From Pinus tabuliformis (lineage: Eukaryota > Streptophyta > Pinopsida > Pinales > Pinaceae): a DNA stretch of 64,000 nt. The stretch lies in the NCBI GenBank assembly GCA_031772625.1, contig CM062820.1:1075331369-1075395368 (forward strand), read 5' to 3'. Below, piece after piece: positions 37,008-51,893 of this stretch. Below the pieces are notes generated by a model that saw nothing but the letters and a program-made list of their open reading frames with translations, was not told the origin of the DNA and did not search any database. Positions within the stretch are counted from its first letter, which is position 1. Each line of letters opens with the position of its first letter. Both the position numbers and the translations under genes were made by a program.

Positions 37008-38651
37008 CGTTGGGGTACATACACCAATTAATTTTCAAAATTAAAATTATTGATGATGGAAGTAGAGGAGTGGCATCCATTAAAGAGTACTTTTAATCTA
37101 AGTGGAAGAAAATCATTGTTAGAAGGTCAAATAAGTGGAGGAAAATTGAAGTCCCCCAAAACTAGAAGAAATAGATTAGTAAAATAAAAAAGAAAAAATG
37201 AAGAAAGAAAAATAAAAAGGAGTGCATTAGGTGAGAAAAAGATGAAGCTCTTGAGAAATTATACCAGAGTGAACAAAAAAAGTGAAACAATTTCAATGGT
37301 GATATTAGTACCCTTATTCCAATCACACCAATAATAATGATGGGTGTACACACCAATTAGTTTTTAATTGAAATTGTGGATGATGGAAGTAGAGGAGTTG
37401 AATCCCTTGAAGATTAAATTTACTCAAAGTAGTAGGAGAGCATTGTTAGGAGGTCAAATACGTCGAGGAGAAATTATGCCCCCACAAAATTGGGGAAGGG
37501 AAACAAAGCATCCATGTTCCCTTTGTGGTCCTTTCTCCCAAAGAAATGTACATCATTATGGCTTTACCTTTAGGACCATTCACCCAAGAAAATTCCTCTT
37601 TGGTTGAAGAAATAATTGTTGAGATAAAACAATAGCACATCTAGGGGCCATTATTGGAAGAATGAATAAATTAATTAAAGACTTCAGAAGCTGAGGAACT
37701 CAAAGGAAAAGTTATTGTTTTGAACCAAGAGCACAAAAGGTAGATTACAAATAATTCAGGACACCCATGGCCAACAACTCATTTCCCTCAAAGAGAAAAC
37801 AATGTAGTGGTAAAAGGAACTAGAAGAAGCATAGAAAAAGAGGCTACAAGAGGTAATTGATCAACGCCGACAAGATCTATCCACAATTATAGAACAATTG
37901 AATTTGTAGGAGGATTATGGAGCAAGACTAAAGGAATTCCACCACTATCTCTTGTAACATTTGAGAGCATGAAGTGATCCTTAGGAATACTTTATAACCA
38001 CTTGCATCATGTTCATCTTGGTCACAAAGAGATGAAATAAATTAAGTGAAAATAACATCGCAAAGGGTCAATATCATGAGGTACAAGAAAGACTAAGAAA
38101 TATTAAAGAATATCAAGTAGGTTTTGATAAGAAACCACCAGACTAAAGGAATTCCACACACATTCTCTTATAACATTTGAGAGCCTAAAGTGAGCCCTAG
38201 GAATACTTTATAACCACTTTAATCATGTTTATCTTGGTCACAAAGAGGTGCAAGAACTTCAATGAAAATAGATATTGGAAAGGGTTAATAGCATGAGGTA
38301 AAGGAAAGCCTAAGAAATATTGAAGAATATTAAGTAGGTTATGATGATAAACCACTAGAAATTTCTAAGCTTTATTGATGAGATGTGATGAAGTGACAAG
38401 CCTTGGTTAGTGTATGGAGAGAAGCTACACCTAGTACATACTTAAACTTAAATTCACTTAGTAATAAATGTGCCAATTTGTGGGAGGGGATTCAATGGTT
38501 CATCATTGGAACCAACGTGGTCAACACAAGTATGTTGGATTTAACCCAATCTAAATGGAATTTGAAGAATATAACTAAGGACTTGATGAAAGGGCCAAAA
38601 ATGCGCAACAATAAAGAGGCCTTAATAAGGAATCACTCACACAATTTTTTT
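37008..38651. other. Unassigned DNA with two tandem duplications
   Basis: No domain was recognised. Two diverged local duplications are visible. One has a period of about 329 bp (from 37021 and from 37350, sharing GATGATGGAAGTAGAGGAGT). The other has a period of 215 bp (37926-38140 and 38141-38356). A 110-codon frame at 38403 runs into the LTR at 38657 and is probably chance. Confidence 0.55.
37926..38356. repeat. 215-bp tandem duplication
   Basis: Two head-to-tail copies, each starting GACTAAAGGAATTCCAC and ending near AAACCAC. They are clearly diverged by scattered substitutions. No coding content was recognised. Confidence 0.9.
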
Positions 38652-38656
38652 GGTTT

Positions 38657-39290
38657 TGATCCGGATTTAAACAGGAATGCAATAGATTACAGAGATAACC
38701 ATAAATACAGAGATGCAATAACCATAAACACATAGATGCAGCGGAAATAATGATTCATTTCATTAATGGAAAATACTGAATACAACCAGAAATGGAAATA
38801 AACCAGCTAGGGTGATGGTAGCTATCTCTGAGAAGAGATGTGCGGCTACATGCCTCTGAACTGTTCCGAACTGTATTACAATGAGGCTCGAAGGCCTATT
38901 TATTGTTGAGAAACAATGGAAAACCCTTCACATACCGAAACCTAACCCTAGAAGATGAAACGCCAAATTGTGGGCCCCGTTTGGGTAAATTGGTACATCA
39001 ATTTCCCGGGGTCGTAACTTTGGCATACGATCTCCGTTTGACGCGTACGATAGCTCGTTAGAAAGATCTATCCGAGTACTACCACTTTGGGAGGCAACAT
39101 AAGGCTCGGTCGCCCCAGAATTCCAAAAAAACGTCGTTTAGGGCCTCAAAACGGCTCCGGAAGTTCAGGACCCGAAAAACTGCTAAAAATAGTAAACTGT
39201 GCTACAATTAAGGAAACTGAAAAGACTGAAAGAGACAGTTGTGGGGGTCCAAATGGGTTGGTGGGTGGCCACCAACATCCACCTGGATCA
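38657..39290 (-). repeat. 3' LTR of compact Ty3 element
   Basis: 634 bp, near-identical to 41366-41998. Its inner end adjoins a purine-rich tract on the minus strand. Confidence 0.95.
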
Positions 39291-39301
39291 TTCCTCCCCC
39301 C

Positions 39302-41323
39302 TTAGGAAGCAATGGTCCCCATTGCGTTGAGTTCCTCCATCTGCTGAACTTGTCCTGCAATCTCTGATGTGTCCAGTGATGGTGGGAAGCATGGTCGACG
39401 ATGGTTCACATTGAACATTTGGTGCAGGCGAAGGAATGGAGGAAGGATGTGCTCCAAAGCATTGTTGCCCATAGCCTTGGTACTGCTGTAAGGACCATGT
39501 CGGAGTGGTCTGAGCTTCTGATGGGTTCTAGTAAGGTGTTCTCTCTGCAGATGTAACCAAACTTTGTTGCCCACCTGAAGCTTGTGTGGTACCCCTGTGG
39601 GTGAGGAGAAGTTGTTCCTGTGTTCTGTCATGACCGTATTCCTTTGATGTTGCTGCTGCGTAGAGGAACCCTTTGTAGGGGTCATGGATGTAGTAACGAT
39701 CTTCCCCTTACTCTGGGAGTGAACCAGACAGATGAATTTCCTGGTCTGTGATATGAGCTTGCTGCCTTTCTTGGTAGTGATCAAAGATGTGGCGGTAGGT
39801 GGGGCTACCTCCGGTATCCTGTATAATGAATTATTCAAAGAAATAATGACAGCACGAGGCCTTGACTCATACACAGCATGTCGCCTCCACAAGTATGGCT
39901 GGCCTAATAGTACATCACAAACATCCAGAGGTGTAACATCACACAATACCTCGTCTGTGAAGGGCTTGATGCTGTAGGGAAGGCGGCACTGCTGGCGAAC
40001 TTTGAGATCTCGTCCTTCGTGAAGCCACCCAATACTGTACGGCTGCGGGTGTGGTGTAGTCGGTAGGCCCAACCGCTTCACAACCTCTGCTGAAATGAGG
40101 TTCTTTTGGCTGCCACTGTCGACAATGAATTGTAGCGGCGAACCCTTCACCCACATCTGTGAGTGGAAAAGACGCTCCCCTTCCTCTGGATTTTCGGGCT
40201 CATCTTTCTGGATCTTGGCGGTGGCAACAGTGGCGCTGGGATCCGCATCAATGATATGCTTCCCTTTGCCATTCCCCTTGTCGGGTTCTGGCTCAGGGTC
40301 GGAACATGCATCTGATTCGGAAGCCTTCAACTCAGCCACCAGCGACTGCTTGGTCCGACACTCACTTGTGTTATGAGTGGGACTCTTGTGGAACTCACAC
40401 CACTTCCCTGTGTCCTTCTTCGGCTTCGTGGTGTTGTTCTTTTCTTGCGGCTTCGACGGGTTGTCTTGGGTCACCCCGCCTTGGCTTTGTCCTTTGGGCT
40501 TCGGATTTGCAGATCCAAAGTCTCGCTTCTTCTGTTTGAACTTTTGCTCGATTTTGACAGCGTATCGGTATGCTGTGCCGAGTGAGGGGATGTTCAAGAA
40601 CCCCATCTCTTCCTGGATGTATCTGTGTAGGCAGCCGCGGTATTTGAGTACCAGATGCAGCTCAGAATCTTTGATACCCAACTGTGTGCGAAGGGTATGA
40701 AAAATGTTTGTGAACTCCGGCACATCTTGGTCTCGTCCCTGCCGCAGTGTGGTCCATTTGATGTATTTGTCCTCATAGGTTCCGACAGGGTAATACTGCT
40801 CCTTGATGGCATCCCGGAAGTCATTCCAAGTGGGTGCAGCTGAAAATAGTGAGCCTGTAATTTCATCCTTCTGCTCGCAGTAGGTTTCCCACCAGTCCTT
40901 GACGTGGGGGGCTGCTTTGAGAAGAGCAAAAACAATCTTTTCCCGACTTGAAAATTCATGAACAGAAAAATACCCATCTAGCAGATTTAACCATTTATCT
41001 ACGACATCTGCGTCTATTTGACCCTCGAAGATGGGGATTTCAAAATTAACTTGTACCTTAAATGGTGTGGCGCTTCCAGAGTCGCTGTTGGAAGCCGATG
41101 CGTCGCCTCTGGGTAGCCGCTGAAGGATCTGCGCAAAGCTATCCATCATCGCGTTCCTTTGCCGCTCGAGCGCTTCTTCGAGCAAGATTTTGATAGGATC
41201 TCCTGCCCCCTCGTCTTTCTTCTCATCCGCCATGGGAGGCCGTCGGGATTTGCGAGGCTGGTCTTGCAAAGGTTCGACCAGTTCAAGCCCTAACTCCTTA
41301 TATCCTAACCTCGTTGGGGACAT
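39302..41323 (-). CDS. Gag-protease-integrase tail ORF, 673 codons
   Basis: One uninterrupted frame beginning about 30 bp after the primer site. Residues about 90-265 are a Ty3 gag capsid-like domain (IFEGQIDADVVDKWL, FRDAIKEQYYPV). Residues 309-322 form a knuckle-like C-H-H-C set (WCEFHKSPTHNTSEC). The retropepsin active site is VDSGSQ at 401-406, with LLGQPYL at 472-478. Residues about 577-645 resemble the C-terminal integrase part (HKLQVGNKVWLHL, FNVNHRRP). RT, RNase H and the integrase core are not present. A start at Met31 is also plausible. It looks whole as an ORF. Confidence 0.88.
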   Translation of the reverse strand: MSPTRLGYKELGLELVEPLQDQPRKSRRPPMADEKKDEGAGDPIKILLEEALERQRNAMMDSFAQILQRLPRGDASASNSDSGSATPFKVQVNFEIPIFEGQIDADVVDKWLNLLDGYFSVHEFSSREKIVFALLKAAPHVKDWWETYCEQKDEITGSLFSAAPTWNDFRDAIKEQYYPVGTYEDKYIKWTTLRQGRDQDVPEFTNIFHTLRTQLGIKDSELHLVLKYRGCLHRYIQEEMGFLNIPSLGTAYRYAVKIEQKFKQKKRDFGSANPKPKGQSQGGVTQDNPSKPQEKNNTTKPKKDTGKWCEFHKSPTHNTSECRTKQSLVAELKASESDACSDPEPEPDKGNGKGKHIIDADPSATVATAKIQKDEPENPEEGERLFHSQMWVKGSPLQFIVDSGSQKNLISAEVVKRLGLPTTPHPQPYSIGWLHEGRDLKVRQQCRLPYSIKPFTDEVLCDVTPLDVCDVLLGQPYLWRRHAVYESRPRAVIISLNNSLYRIPEVAPPTATSLITTKKGSKLISQTRKFICLVHSQSKGKIVTTSMTPTKGSSTQQQHQRNTVMTEHRNNFSSPTGVPHKLQVGNKVWLHLQREHLTRTHQKLRPLRHGPYSSTKAMGNNALEHILPPFLRLHQMFNVNHRRPCFPPSLDTSEIAGQVQQMEELNAMGTIAS

Positions 41324-41365
41324 GCAAAGAAAAACAGAGAAAAAGCAGACCGCTCTGATACCACT

Positions 41366-41998
41366 GATCCGGATTTAAACAGGAACGCAATAGATTACAG
41401 AGATAACGATAAATACAGAGATGCAATGACCATAAACACATAGATGCAGCGGAAATAATGATTCATTTCATTAATGGAAAATACTGAATACAACCAGAAA
41501 TGGAAATAAACCAGCTAGGGCGATGGTAGCTATCTCTGAGAAGAGATGTGCGGCTACATGCCTCTGAACTGTTCCGAACTGTATTACAATGAGGCTCGAA
41601 GGCCTATTTATTGTTGAGAAACAATGGAAAACCCTTCACATACCGAAACCTAACCCTAGAAGATGAAACGCCAAATTGTGGGCCCCGTTTGGGTAAATTG
41701 GTACATCAATTTCCCGGGGTCGTAACTTTGGCATACGATCTCCGTTTGACGTGTACGATAGCTCGTTAGAAAGATCTATCCGAGTACTACCACTTTGGGA
41801 GGCAAGATAGGGCTTAATCGCCCCAGAATTCCAAAAAAACGTCGTTTAGGGCCTCAAAACGGCTCCGGAAGTTCAGGACCCGAAAAACTGCTAAAAATAG
41901 TAAACTGTGCTACAATTAAGGAAACTGAAAAGACTGAAAGAGATAGTTGTGGGGGTCCAAATGGGTTGGTGGGTTGCCACCAACATCCACCTGGATCA
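41366..41998 (-). repeat. 5' LTR of compact Ty3 element
   Basis: 633 bp, TGATCC...GGATCA, followed on its right by GGTTT. The partner LTR is at 38657-39290. Confidence 0.95.
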
Positions 41999-42003
41999 GG
42001 TTT

Positions 42004-45000
42004 CCTTCTAAAGCGATCTTCCATCTTACCTTTAGCTAGAGATTTGTTAGAAAGGAACTTAAGGCCATCAACTCAACTATAATGGAATGTGAGCTAGTGT
42101 TATATCAAATTCTCCCCATCCGCATTGGTCTAATCAAGGAATTCCATAACCATTAGGAATTCCATGTGGTTAGTAAAGCTAAAACATCGTAGGAACCACC
42201 CCCTGTTGTAGCACAAAATTACCTAGTCAAAAGTTTTTTTTACTTCTTTATATTTTCTCAAAAATATACCAACATCTTTCTCTTCTTTCTCTTTATTTGG
42301 GTATTCTAATCTTCTTAGTACTTTATTTGCATATTCTCATCTCCTTAGTAATCATCTCAATCTAAGTACAAAGAAGCACAACAAGAATGATTTGAGTGCT
42401 TCATAAGCGAAACAAAATGATGTTGAGTATACTCAAGACAATAATATTGATAGATTTGGCAAGCCAACTGTAAAAGCCTAGACTAGTGGCTAGATATATG
42501 GAATATTAATATTAATAAACTAAGGGCTAGTGACTCTTACATTCTTTGGAGTGGGTGTAAATGTGATACCCTTCTTGACAAGAGTTCTTCATTAGAGAAA
42601 TGCATAGGTAGCAAATAATATGAGCATCTGGGCTAGAATCCTTTATATTACTTTCTCTTCATGGGGAATTTATTAGTGACTCATAATTGGAACTACTAGA
42701 AATGTACTCTATTTCTCATTGTTTTTTGGGTGGGTCTAGTTCTTGTGGAATTATCATCTCTTCTACTCTTAATATAACCTACTGACTAGGGAGACAGAAG
42801 TTTGAGCTAACAAGCACCATCATCTTTGCAGATTGAATTGTTCAATTTATCAATCCACTTCATGGATTTGGGAGTGTTGTAGTGAAAACTCAACACCCCC
42901 ATTTTTGACTTATTTATTTCAAATAATGGGGACCATTTCCATAAATTTTTGGCTAAATCGCCTTTTTGATATTTTATTTTGGTTGAGTGTCCTACAATTT
43001 TTCCATTTTCTCATTTTCGTCAGATTTGTATTTTGATTGCTTCACTGAGTTCGACTTTTCTCTAGCTTTCAATCGGTACTTGTTTTGTCTTATTTGGTTA
43101 CACAACTTGCAAATGGTGCTCATTCGAAGTTCGATAATTATTATCACCTGGGTATCAAAATGTACAAAATGTATATTATTTTAATTTTTGTAAATACATT
43201 AGTAAATCACTGTAAATATTTATTCCTAAATTTTTACTAATTTTTTCATTTTACACTAACAGTCCTAAAAAATCACCTAGCCAAATTCTAGAACAATTAA
43301 ACTTATGTGTTTTCGGGTCTCGATAATTTATTCCAATTCCCAATTATAAAAGAAATTGAAAGACCTGAAATTTCAAAATTGTAAAGTGGTTGTAGTTCAT
43401 TTTGTAGAATTTTTAATTACCGAAGTTGTTGTAGTTTATAATGGAGGAGTTCCACTCCAAGTGGGCCCCACTTCACCTCACCTCCTCCCTTCCTTTACAA
43501 AAGTCCCCATAAGAAGTTTTGGTATCCGATATTAAAAAAGTCTCGATATCCGTTAAAAGTCTCGATATCTGATAAAACTCACAATAAAATTTTTCTGATA
43601 TTTCAAAAAAATTCCAATATTTAGAAAAGACCACTATTAAAAAAAATTCCTATATTTAAAATACCGATATTGGATATCAACTTTTTTGTGCACATTTAAA
43701 AACTTACGATATCGACTCGCCTCCGATATCTAATATCGAAAACCTACGATGGCTATTTAGGTTTTAATGAAATTTGGTCTCCTTATACCTCTGGCTCCTC
43801 CTCCTCCTCCTCCATTCATTTACATCCACAAATGGATCTAATAACAACATGAATGAGTTTTGTAATATATTAGATTGTAATATAATTATATATTGTATTA
43901 AAATTATAATATATTATATTTTAATTATAATCTTAATTCATTTTGAGTTCATTTTAATTTTTAATTAAAATTTATTTTAATTATATATAATTAGTTTGTA
44001 ATCAATATAATATTTTTAAATTAATCTTAATTAAATAATAACTGATTAAATTAATTTAGGATTAGATTTTAATTATTTTTTTCCTAATTTTAGTCCACGC
44101 AACATTTTTTCCAGAATTCTGGTAGTTTTGACACTTCAATTTTGGAAGCTCATAAGTTGAGTTTTACTTGGCCAAATGAGGCCCAGAATGACTTGTTGGA
44201 TAGATAACATCATGGAGGATATTTTGTAAGTGGTTATATCACCAGATTTAGTCATTTAAGGAGTCTAAAATTTAGCAGAAGATCAAGCTTCGAATTTGTA
44301 AATAAAATTAATTTTCTGAGTTTAATTTTTTGCATTTTCATTTGCTCATAAGCCATGCTAAATGCAGATCCATTCTAATATATTCTTTTTGACCAATAGG
44401 ATCTTTACAACGATTAATGAAAGGTCATATTTCCTTTTATTTATTTATTTATTTAAGTTCTGATTGTAAGATTTTTTTTTTTCTAGATTTTGTATTTTTT
44501 ATTTTAATTTGTATTTTAATTCAATTTTGATTGGTTTTGGCATGAGAACAATTAAAGAGATGAGAATGAGAAGATTTCAATCATTGGTATTAATCCAACA
44601 AGAGAGAAAAAGAATTTGGATCAATAAAAATTGTTGGAGTAGAATTATTCTTCAACAACTATCCTATTTGAAATTCATTTTTGTAATTATAAATGTTGGT
44701 TTGTAGAATGAATAAATGGGGGGTTGCTTCTCTTCTCTGCAATTCTGGAATTCTTAAAACACTATTGTAATAGGAGTTTCATTGTTGTAGTGATAGAGGA
44801 TCAATGTCAAATCTGGGGATTATTGTGATTTATCTTTTGCAAATCTGAACTATGTATGGGGAGCAAAGTTTGTGCTATTGCAGTTCTTGTTTTAACAACA
44901 GAGTTTATTCTTTGGAGGAGATTGTAAGAGATTCAAAGAATTGGGCAAGAGATCGGGTTTAATCAATTTGTTTTGAATACTATTATTTTTAATACAAATT

Positions 45001-45522
45001 TGATTTCTTTTGATAGCAGAATTATATTATTGGATTTATATTTATGCACTTTTGTCAATATGAATTCCATTCTTATGGCTTAGCTATCTAATCTGTTTGT
45101 CTCATGAGTCTATTATTAGTTTTTTGTCTTTTACTCTTGTGCATTGAAACCAGATTTCTCAGTAACTATTTACTCAGAAATCTACCATTTAATCTGGATT
45201 TAATTACTAGTAACATTATGTGAACTATTCCATAATGTGATTGGTTCATCATTCATTGTTAATAGTTTATTGGTTATTAGCATTATGTGAACTACTTCCT
45301 AATGTTAATGATTAATCATTCATGTTAATATATATCTAAACAAAATGTGTTTTGGTATTCATAATATCAGTTAGTTGAAATACTTTGTTAGCTTGATATT
45401 CATTATCAGTCAGACATATTTAAATCCCAATCATTTAATTACTTTTCTCTCAGTTGGGTTAGATCTACATCTTCCTAATCGAGATAGGCTTAGGATTTCA
45501 TTCCTTTTGCTTATATTCTAGG
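42004..45522. other. Unassigned AT-rich DNA
   Basis: No gene was recognised. Notable local structure: a GC-rich palindrome at about 43461-43475, a cluster of GATATC-like words at 43525-43740, very AT-rich DNA at 43855-44060, and a short repeated motif with CATTATGTGAACTA at about 45216 and 45283. The small frames are chance-level. Confidence 0.5.
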
Positions 45523-46231
45523 TCAACTTTGGTAAAAGGTCAAATATGAAAATTTTGGTCAAAGTTAACAACAAAAACCCTAACTAGTCCTTGTCAATAG
45601 AAAAATCAAGCTCAAAAAGGTTTGTTCACAGCAGCAGAAAGCTTGGCAACTCAACTCACTCAAACTTGGTCAAAATAGTTCCAAAATTTTGCGTCAAATT
45701 AGTAACCGTTAAAGTTAATCCTATGGTTAAAGGTTGCCTTAGGTTTGTGTTCAAATGTGGTTAAAATACATAGAAAAATTCATCCTTCTTGCTCCTAAAT
45801 TCAGCATCCAAAATAAATCCAAAATCCCAAGTCAAACCAAGTCAAACCATGCCCAAAATTTCAAAAGTTAATGTTGGTCAAAGGCCTGAAACATAAGTCA
45901 AATTTGGTTAACAAATTTTCTCTCTCTCTCCAACTTTCAAGTGTGAACTTCAACCTACAATTTTACAGTTACATGAACTAAACATGATATGATGTGATGT
46001 GATGATGATGCCTCCAAGTTATGTGACATGAGGTCTATTTATATGAGGTCGAAGAGGTCGAATTTCCTTGCCTAGGCCAACTTGTAATTTTTGGGAGTTA
46101 TGGGTTTCATATTCAAAATAATATTTTTCCTTGAGAAAATTAAATTCTTCCAAGTGATATTAGGGTCTCCAGAGGGTGAGGAGGGCTTCCTGAATAGAGG
46201 GATTTTCTCCCTGTGTTGCCAAATTTCAACA
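45523..46231 (-). repeat. Partial copia LTR (H type)
   Basis: Homologous to the inner two thirds of 35939-37007. Shared landmarks are GGTCAAAGTTAAC, GATGATGCCTCCAAG, TCTATTTATAT and the CCAA(A)TTTCAACA end. It is followed at 46232-46250 by a pyrimidine tract that is a purine tract on the minus strand, so this is a 3' LTR. Its left end is missing. Confidence 0.85.
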
Positions 46232-46627
46232 CTCCCTCTCAGCTAGGGAGGCATTTCTGAATGCATCATAAGTCTCATCTCAAATGTCTCATCATCATCA
46301 TACCATATCTCATCTCTTCTCATTTTCATGCACATTCTCGAATCTATAGAAGAAGAATCATCATAGGGGAGATAACTTTTCCACCATATATACAAGGACA
46401 ATAGGCAGGATACTACTTACCATGAAAGGTAAGGATCATATTTTATCGTATTGTTTGTTGATCTATCCTCTTGACCCTAAAAATGAAAGTGGTAGAACAC
46501 TTGCATCTATTCACTTGGGGAGGATACCTCTACTTACCAATGGTAAGGATCACACACACCCAAGTTTCTCCTCACCCATTGTCGAGATGGGTGGAAATCA
46601 CAACAGGGCCAACTTATGGGTAGGATG
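46232..46627 (-). mobile_element. Copia 3' internal remnant
   Basis: About 400 bp of copia 3' internal DNA belonging to the LTR on its left. It shares the AGGATACCTCTACTT word with the internal region at 3410 and 61747. It ends at GGATG (46623-46627), where the next copia LTR begins. The rest of this element was not found. Confidence 0.6.
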
Positions 46628-47784
46628 TGTTGATAAATCTAATGCATCAATAGTTAGGTGATTTATCCTCAATTAGTAACTTCTTGTGAGTGATTTTTAC
46701 AACTTTAGATTAGGATCTTCTTCACTTAAGTTATTAATTTTCTTCTTCATCAAACAATTACAATGCATGCACATAAATAGATAAGAGACACAAAATGCAG
46801 GTTATGAGCTAGGGCCAAAACCTCTCACTCTTTGAGAGGAAAACCTGAAAAAATTATTATTATAGAGATTGTAATTGATGAAAACCAAGACCAACATCCT
46901 TGACCTATTGGCCACTCCAAGACCAAGACACAAGTCCTCTTCCATCTTCTCATTTACAATCTCTCGGTGCCTTCTACTTCAGATTTTGCACCATATGTGA
47001 TGACACTGAATTATGGTCAAATAGTTTATCAAGGATGCCAAACCTTGCCTTCTTTAGTAGCACCAAATTTTGAAGTAATATCGCTGAACCATAGTCATTG
47101 TTGATAGCACTGAGATCTTCTCCCTTGAAATAGCACTTTGTCACACACTTGTGACCTTCTTCCTGTCATGGAACTGAATACTTCTTCTGTGAGACAAATA
47201 TTACACTGAGATATTATACTGAGATATTACACAGAAATGTTTTACGCACTATGATTTCTTTAGTTACACCTCGCTGTCCCTTGAAAGATCTTCAATGTCC
47301 CTTCCTTACCTATCTGAGTTCCTTCTGATTTGACACCTGAATTTCAGAGGTAATCCTAATGACTTGACTGTGGAAATGTGAATACCCTTCATGCATATAT
47401 ATTGCTATTTTCCCATGTATATTAGTCGAAATGATGTCAAAGAATAAATGTGTCTCTAATTAGGCGAGCTGATATGTGTCATTTACTTCATCTTGAGTCC
47501 AACTTGAAGAGGAGAACCATGTGCTTGTCTTGGAGGGCTATTAGACAATCCTATAGACTTAAATACATTTGTAACATGCCTAGAAAGGGTTCTTCATAAA
47601 TGACATTAACCCTTTGGAAAAATCCTAAAGTATCACAATGGGAGCCATCTAAAAATAAAATCTCTTCCTCATGAAACCCATGAAGCAAGCATACAATCAT
47701 TTTATTTTTCTTCTTTAAATCAATTACATAAAATTCATACTTACATGTCATTATGAAGACCGAACCTAGTTACACTTTTCAACA
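46628..47784 (-). repeat. Copia element F 3' LTR
   Basis: 1157 bp, homologous to 60570-61713 and to the partial LTR at 2374-3369. In the minus direction it starts TGTTGAAAAGTG and ends in CAACA. Confidence 0.87.
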
Positions 47785-50559
<2,775 letters not shown>

Positions 50560-50829
50560 CTAGTTCTTGGAAATACTAGGGGGGGTGAATCAATATTTCT
50601 TTTTCCGACTATTGTTTTGCCAGTTAAAACATTTATATTCAGAACACAAGATGAATGACAAGAATAAATGATTTTATTAATATAATCTCTATAGTAAAAT
50701 AGATACAATATATAAGTGGCTGTAATCAGTTTCCAAGCACCAAATTGGACTTTTGTGAGGCTCCAACCTCCAGAGCTCCAACACTAGTTTTCCAAGGCAA
50801 CTGTCTTGGACTTAGGAGCACCAACTCCC

Positions 50830-51024
50830 AAGGACTTCAATCCTTCCAGTTCCTGAGACACCAATCCCAAGGACACCTATCCTTCCTACTTCTGAGGCAT
50901 CAACCCCAAGGACTCCAATCCTTCTTACTTTTGAGGCACCATCCCCAAGGACTCCAATCCTTCTTACTTCTGAGGCACTAACCCCAAGGACTCCAATCCT
51001 TCTTGCTTCTGAGGCACCAGCCCT
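50830..51024. repeat. 39-bp tandem repeat in left LTR
   Basis: Five units of the form AAGGACTCCAATCCTTCTTA plus a TGAGGCACCAACCCC-type end. Each has a small AAGGA/TCCTT dyad. The same five-unit array is in the right LTR. Confidence 0.92.
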
Positions 51025-51829
51025 AAGGGTTCCAACCCAATCTTGTCAAGGTACATTTGATAGTGATGTTCCACTCTTAGAACTCTTCATTACCAACTTC
51101 TGTCTATTTACAGTTTCACTATAGTCTCCATGCTACAACATCAATGAAAGCCAGTATTCTTGTGAAGGAGTCTTTACAATTCTTCATACAGTCCACACAG
51201 AGTCTCCAATAGCTAACCTTTGATCATATCTCTAGACCGCTTTAGTGAGTCCACTATAGCTACACTAAACTCTGCATAAGAACCTGCTATCTCTTCAAGC
51301 ATATGTTCTTATTGTCACAGTGAATGTTTCAGTATGATTGTTTCTGTGCTGGCCACTTCCTTCGAATGCCTCCTATCCTGTTGGTCCTTTAGCCTTTTTT
51401 TGTTCTGGTGGACCCTACGACTGCCTCTGTTTCCTCTAGCTTCTATCAACAACACAACACACATTGTTATCTGTTTTTCCTATTTTTATGCATTCCTCAT
51501 GCCTTTGTTTGTCGGTTTCCTGTTTTTCTTGGCTCTTCGACTTCCTCAACGCTCACTTATACCATTAGCTTCCTCCTCGGTCGCTGTCATTTCCTCTTCC
51601 CTCACTTGCTTCTTCGGGTTCCCGACTTTTAGTTTCCTTTGTCTATTCAAGCATTCCAATATTCACAGGACATGTTCAGGAGGAAGAGAGGCCATATTAC
51701 AGAGAAACGTTGCCCATTAAAAGATATCATAGAGGTTATTTTGTTTCAAGTTCACGAGTCGTGAACTCTTATTTATTCATAATATAGATGCCTGAGATCA
51801 ATCCACTAAATGAAGCGCCTCAGCTCATA

Positions 51830-51851
51830 TATCTATCTATCTATCTATCTA

Positions 51852-51890
<39 letters not shown>
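51830..51890. repeat. (ATCT)n(AT)n microsatellite
   Basis: About six ATCT units followed by a run of AT. It occupies the same LTR position as the (AC)n run at 58647. Confidence 0.93.

Positions 51891-51893
<3 letters not shown>

Larger units (their letters stand above)
38657..41998 (-). mobile_element. Compact Ty3 gag-protease element
   Basis: A 3.3-kb minus-strand element with LTRs at 38657-39290 and 41366-41998, ends TGATCC...GGATCA, and a perfect 5-bp duplication GGTTT at 38652-38656 and 41999-42003. A primer site (TGGTATCAGAGCGG on the minus strand, about 41351-41364) and a purine tract beside the left LTR (39291-39304) are in place. One long ORF fills the interior. The LTRs differ at only about 2% of sites by eye, so it is among the youngest insertions here. 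It lacks RT and RNase H and would have needed enzymes in trans. Confidence 0.93.

Noticed and set aside
38403-38735. 110-codon plus-strand frame
   Set aside because: It crosses the boundary into the LTR at 38657 and has no recognisable domain, so it is probably chance.
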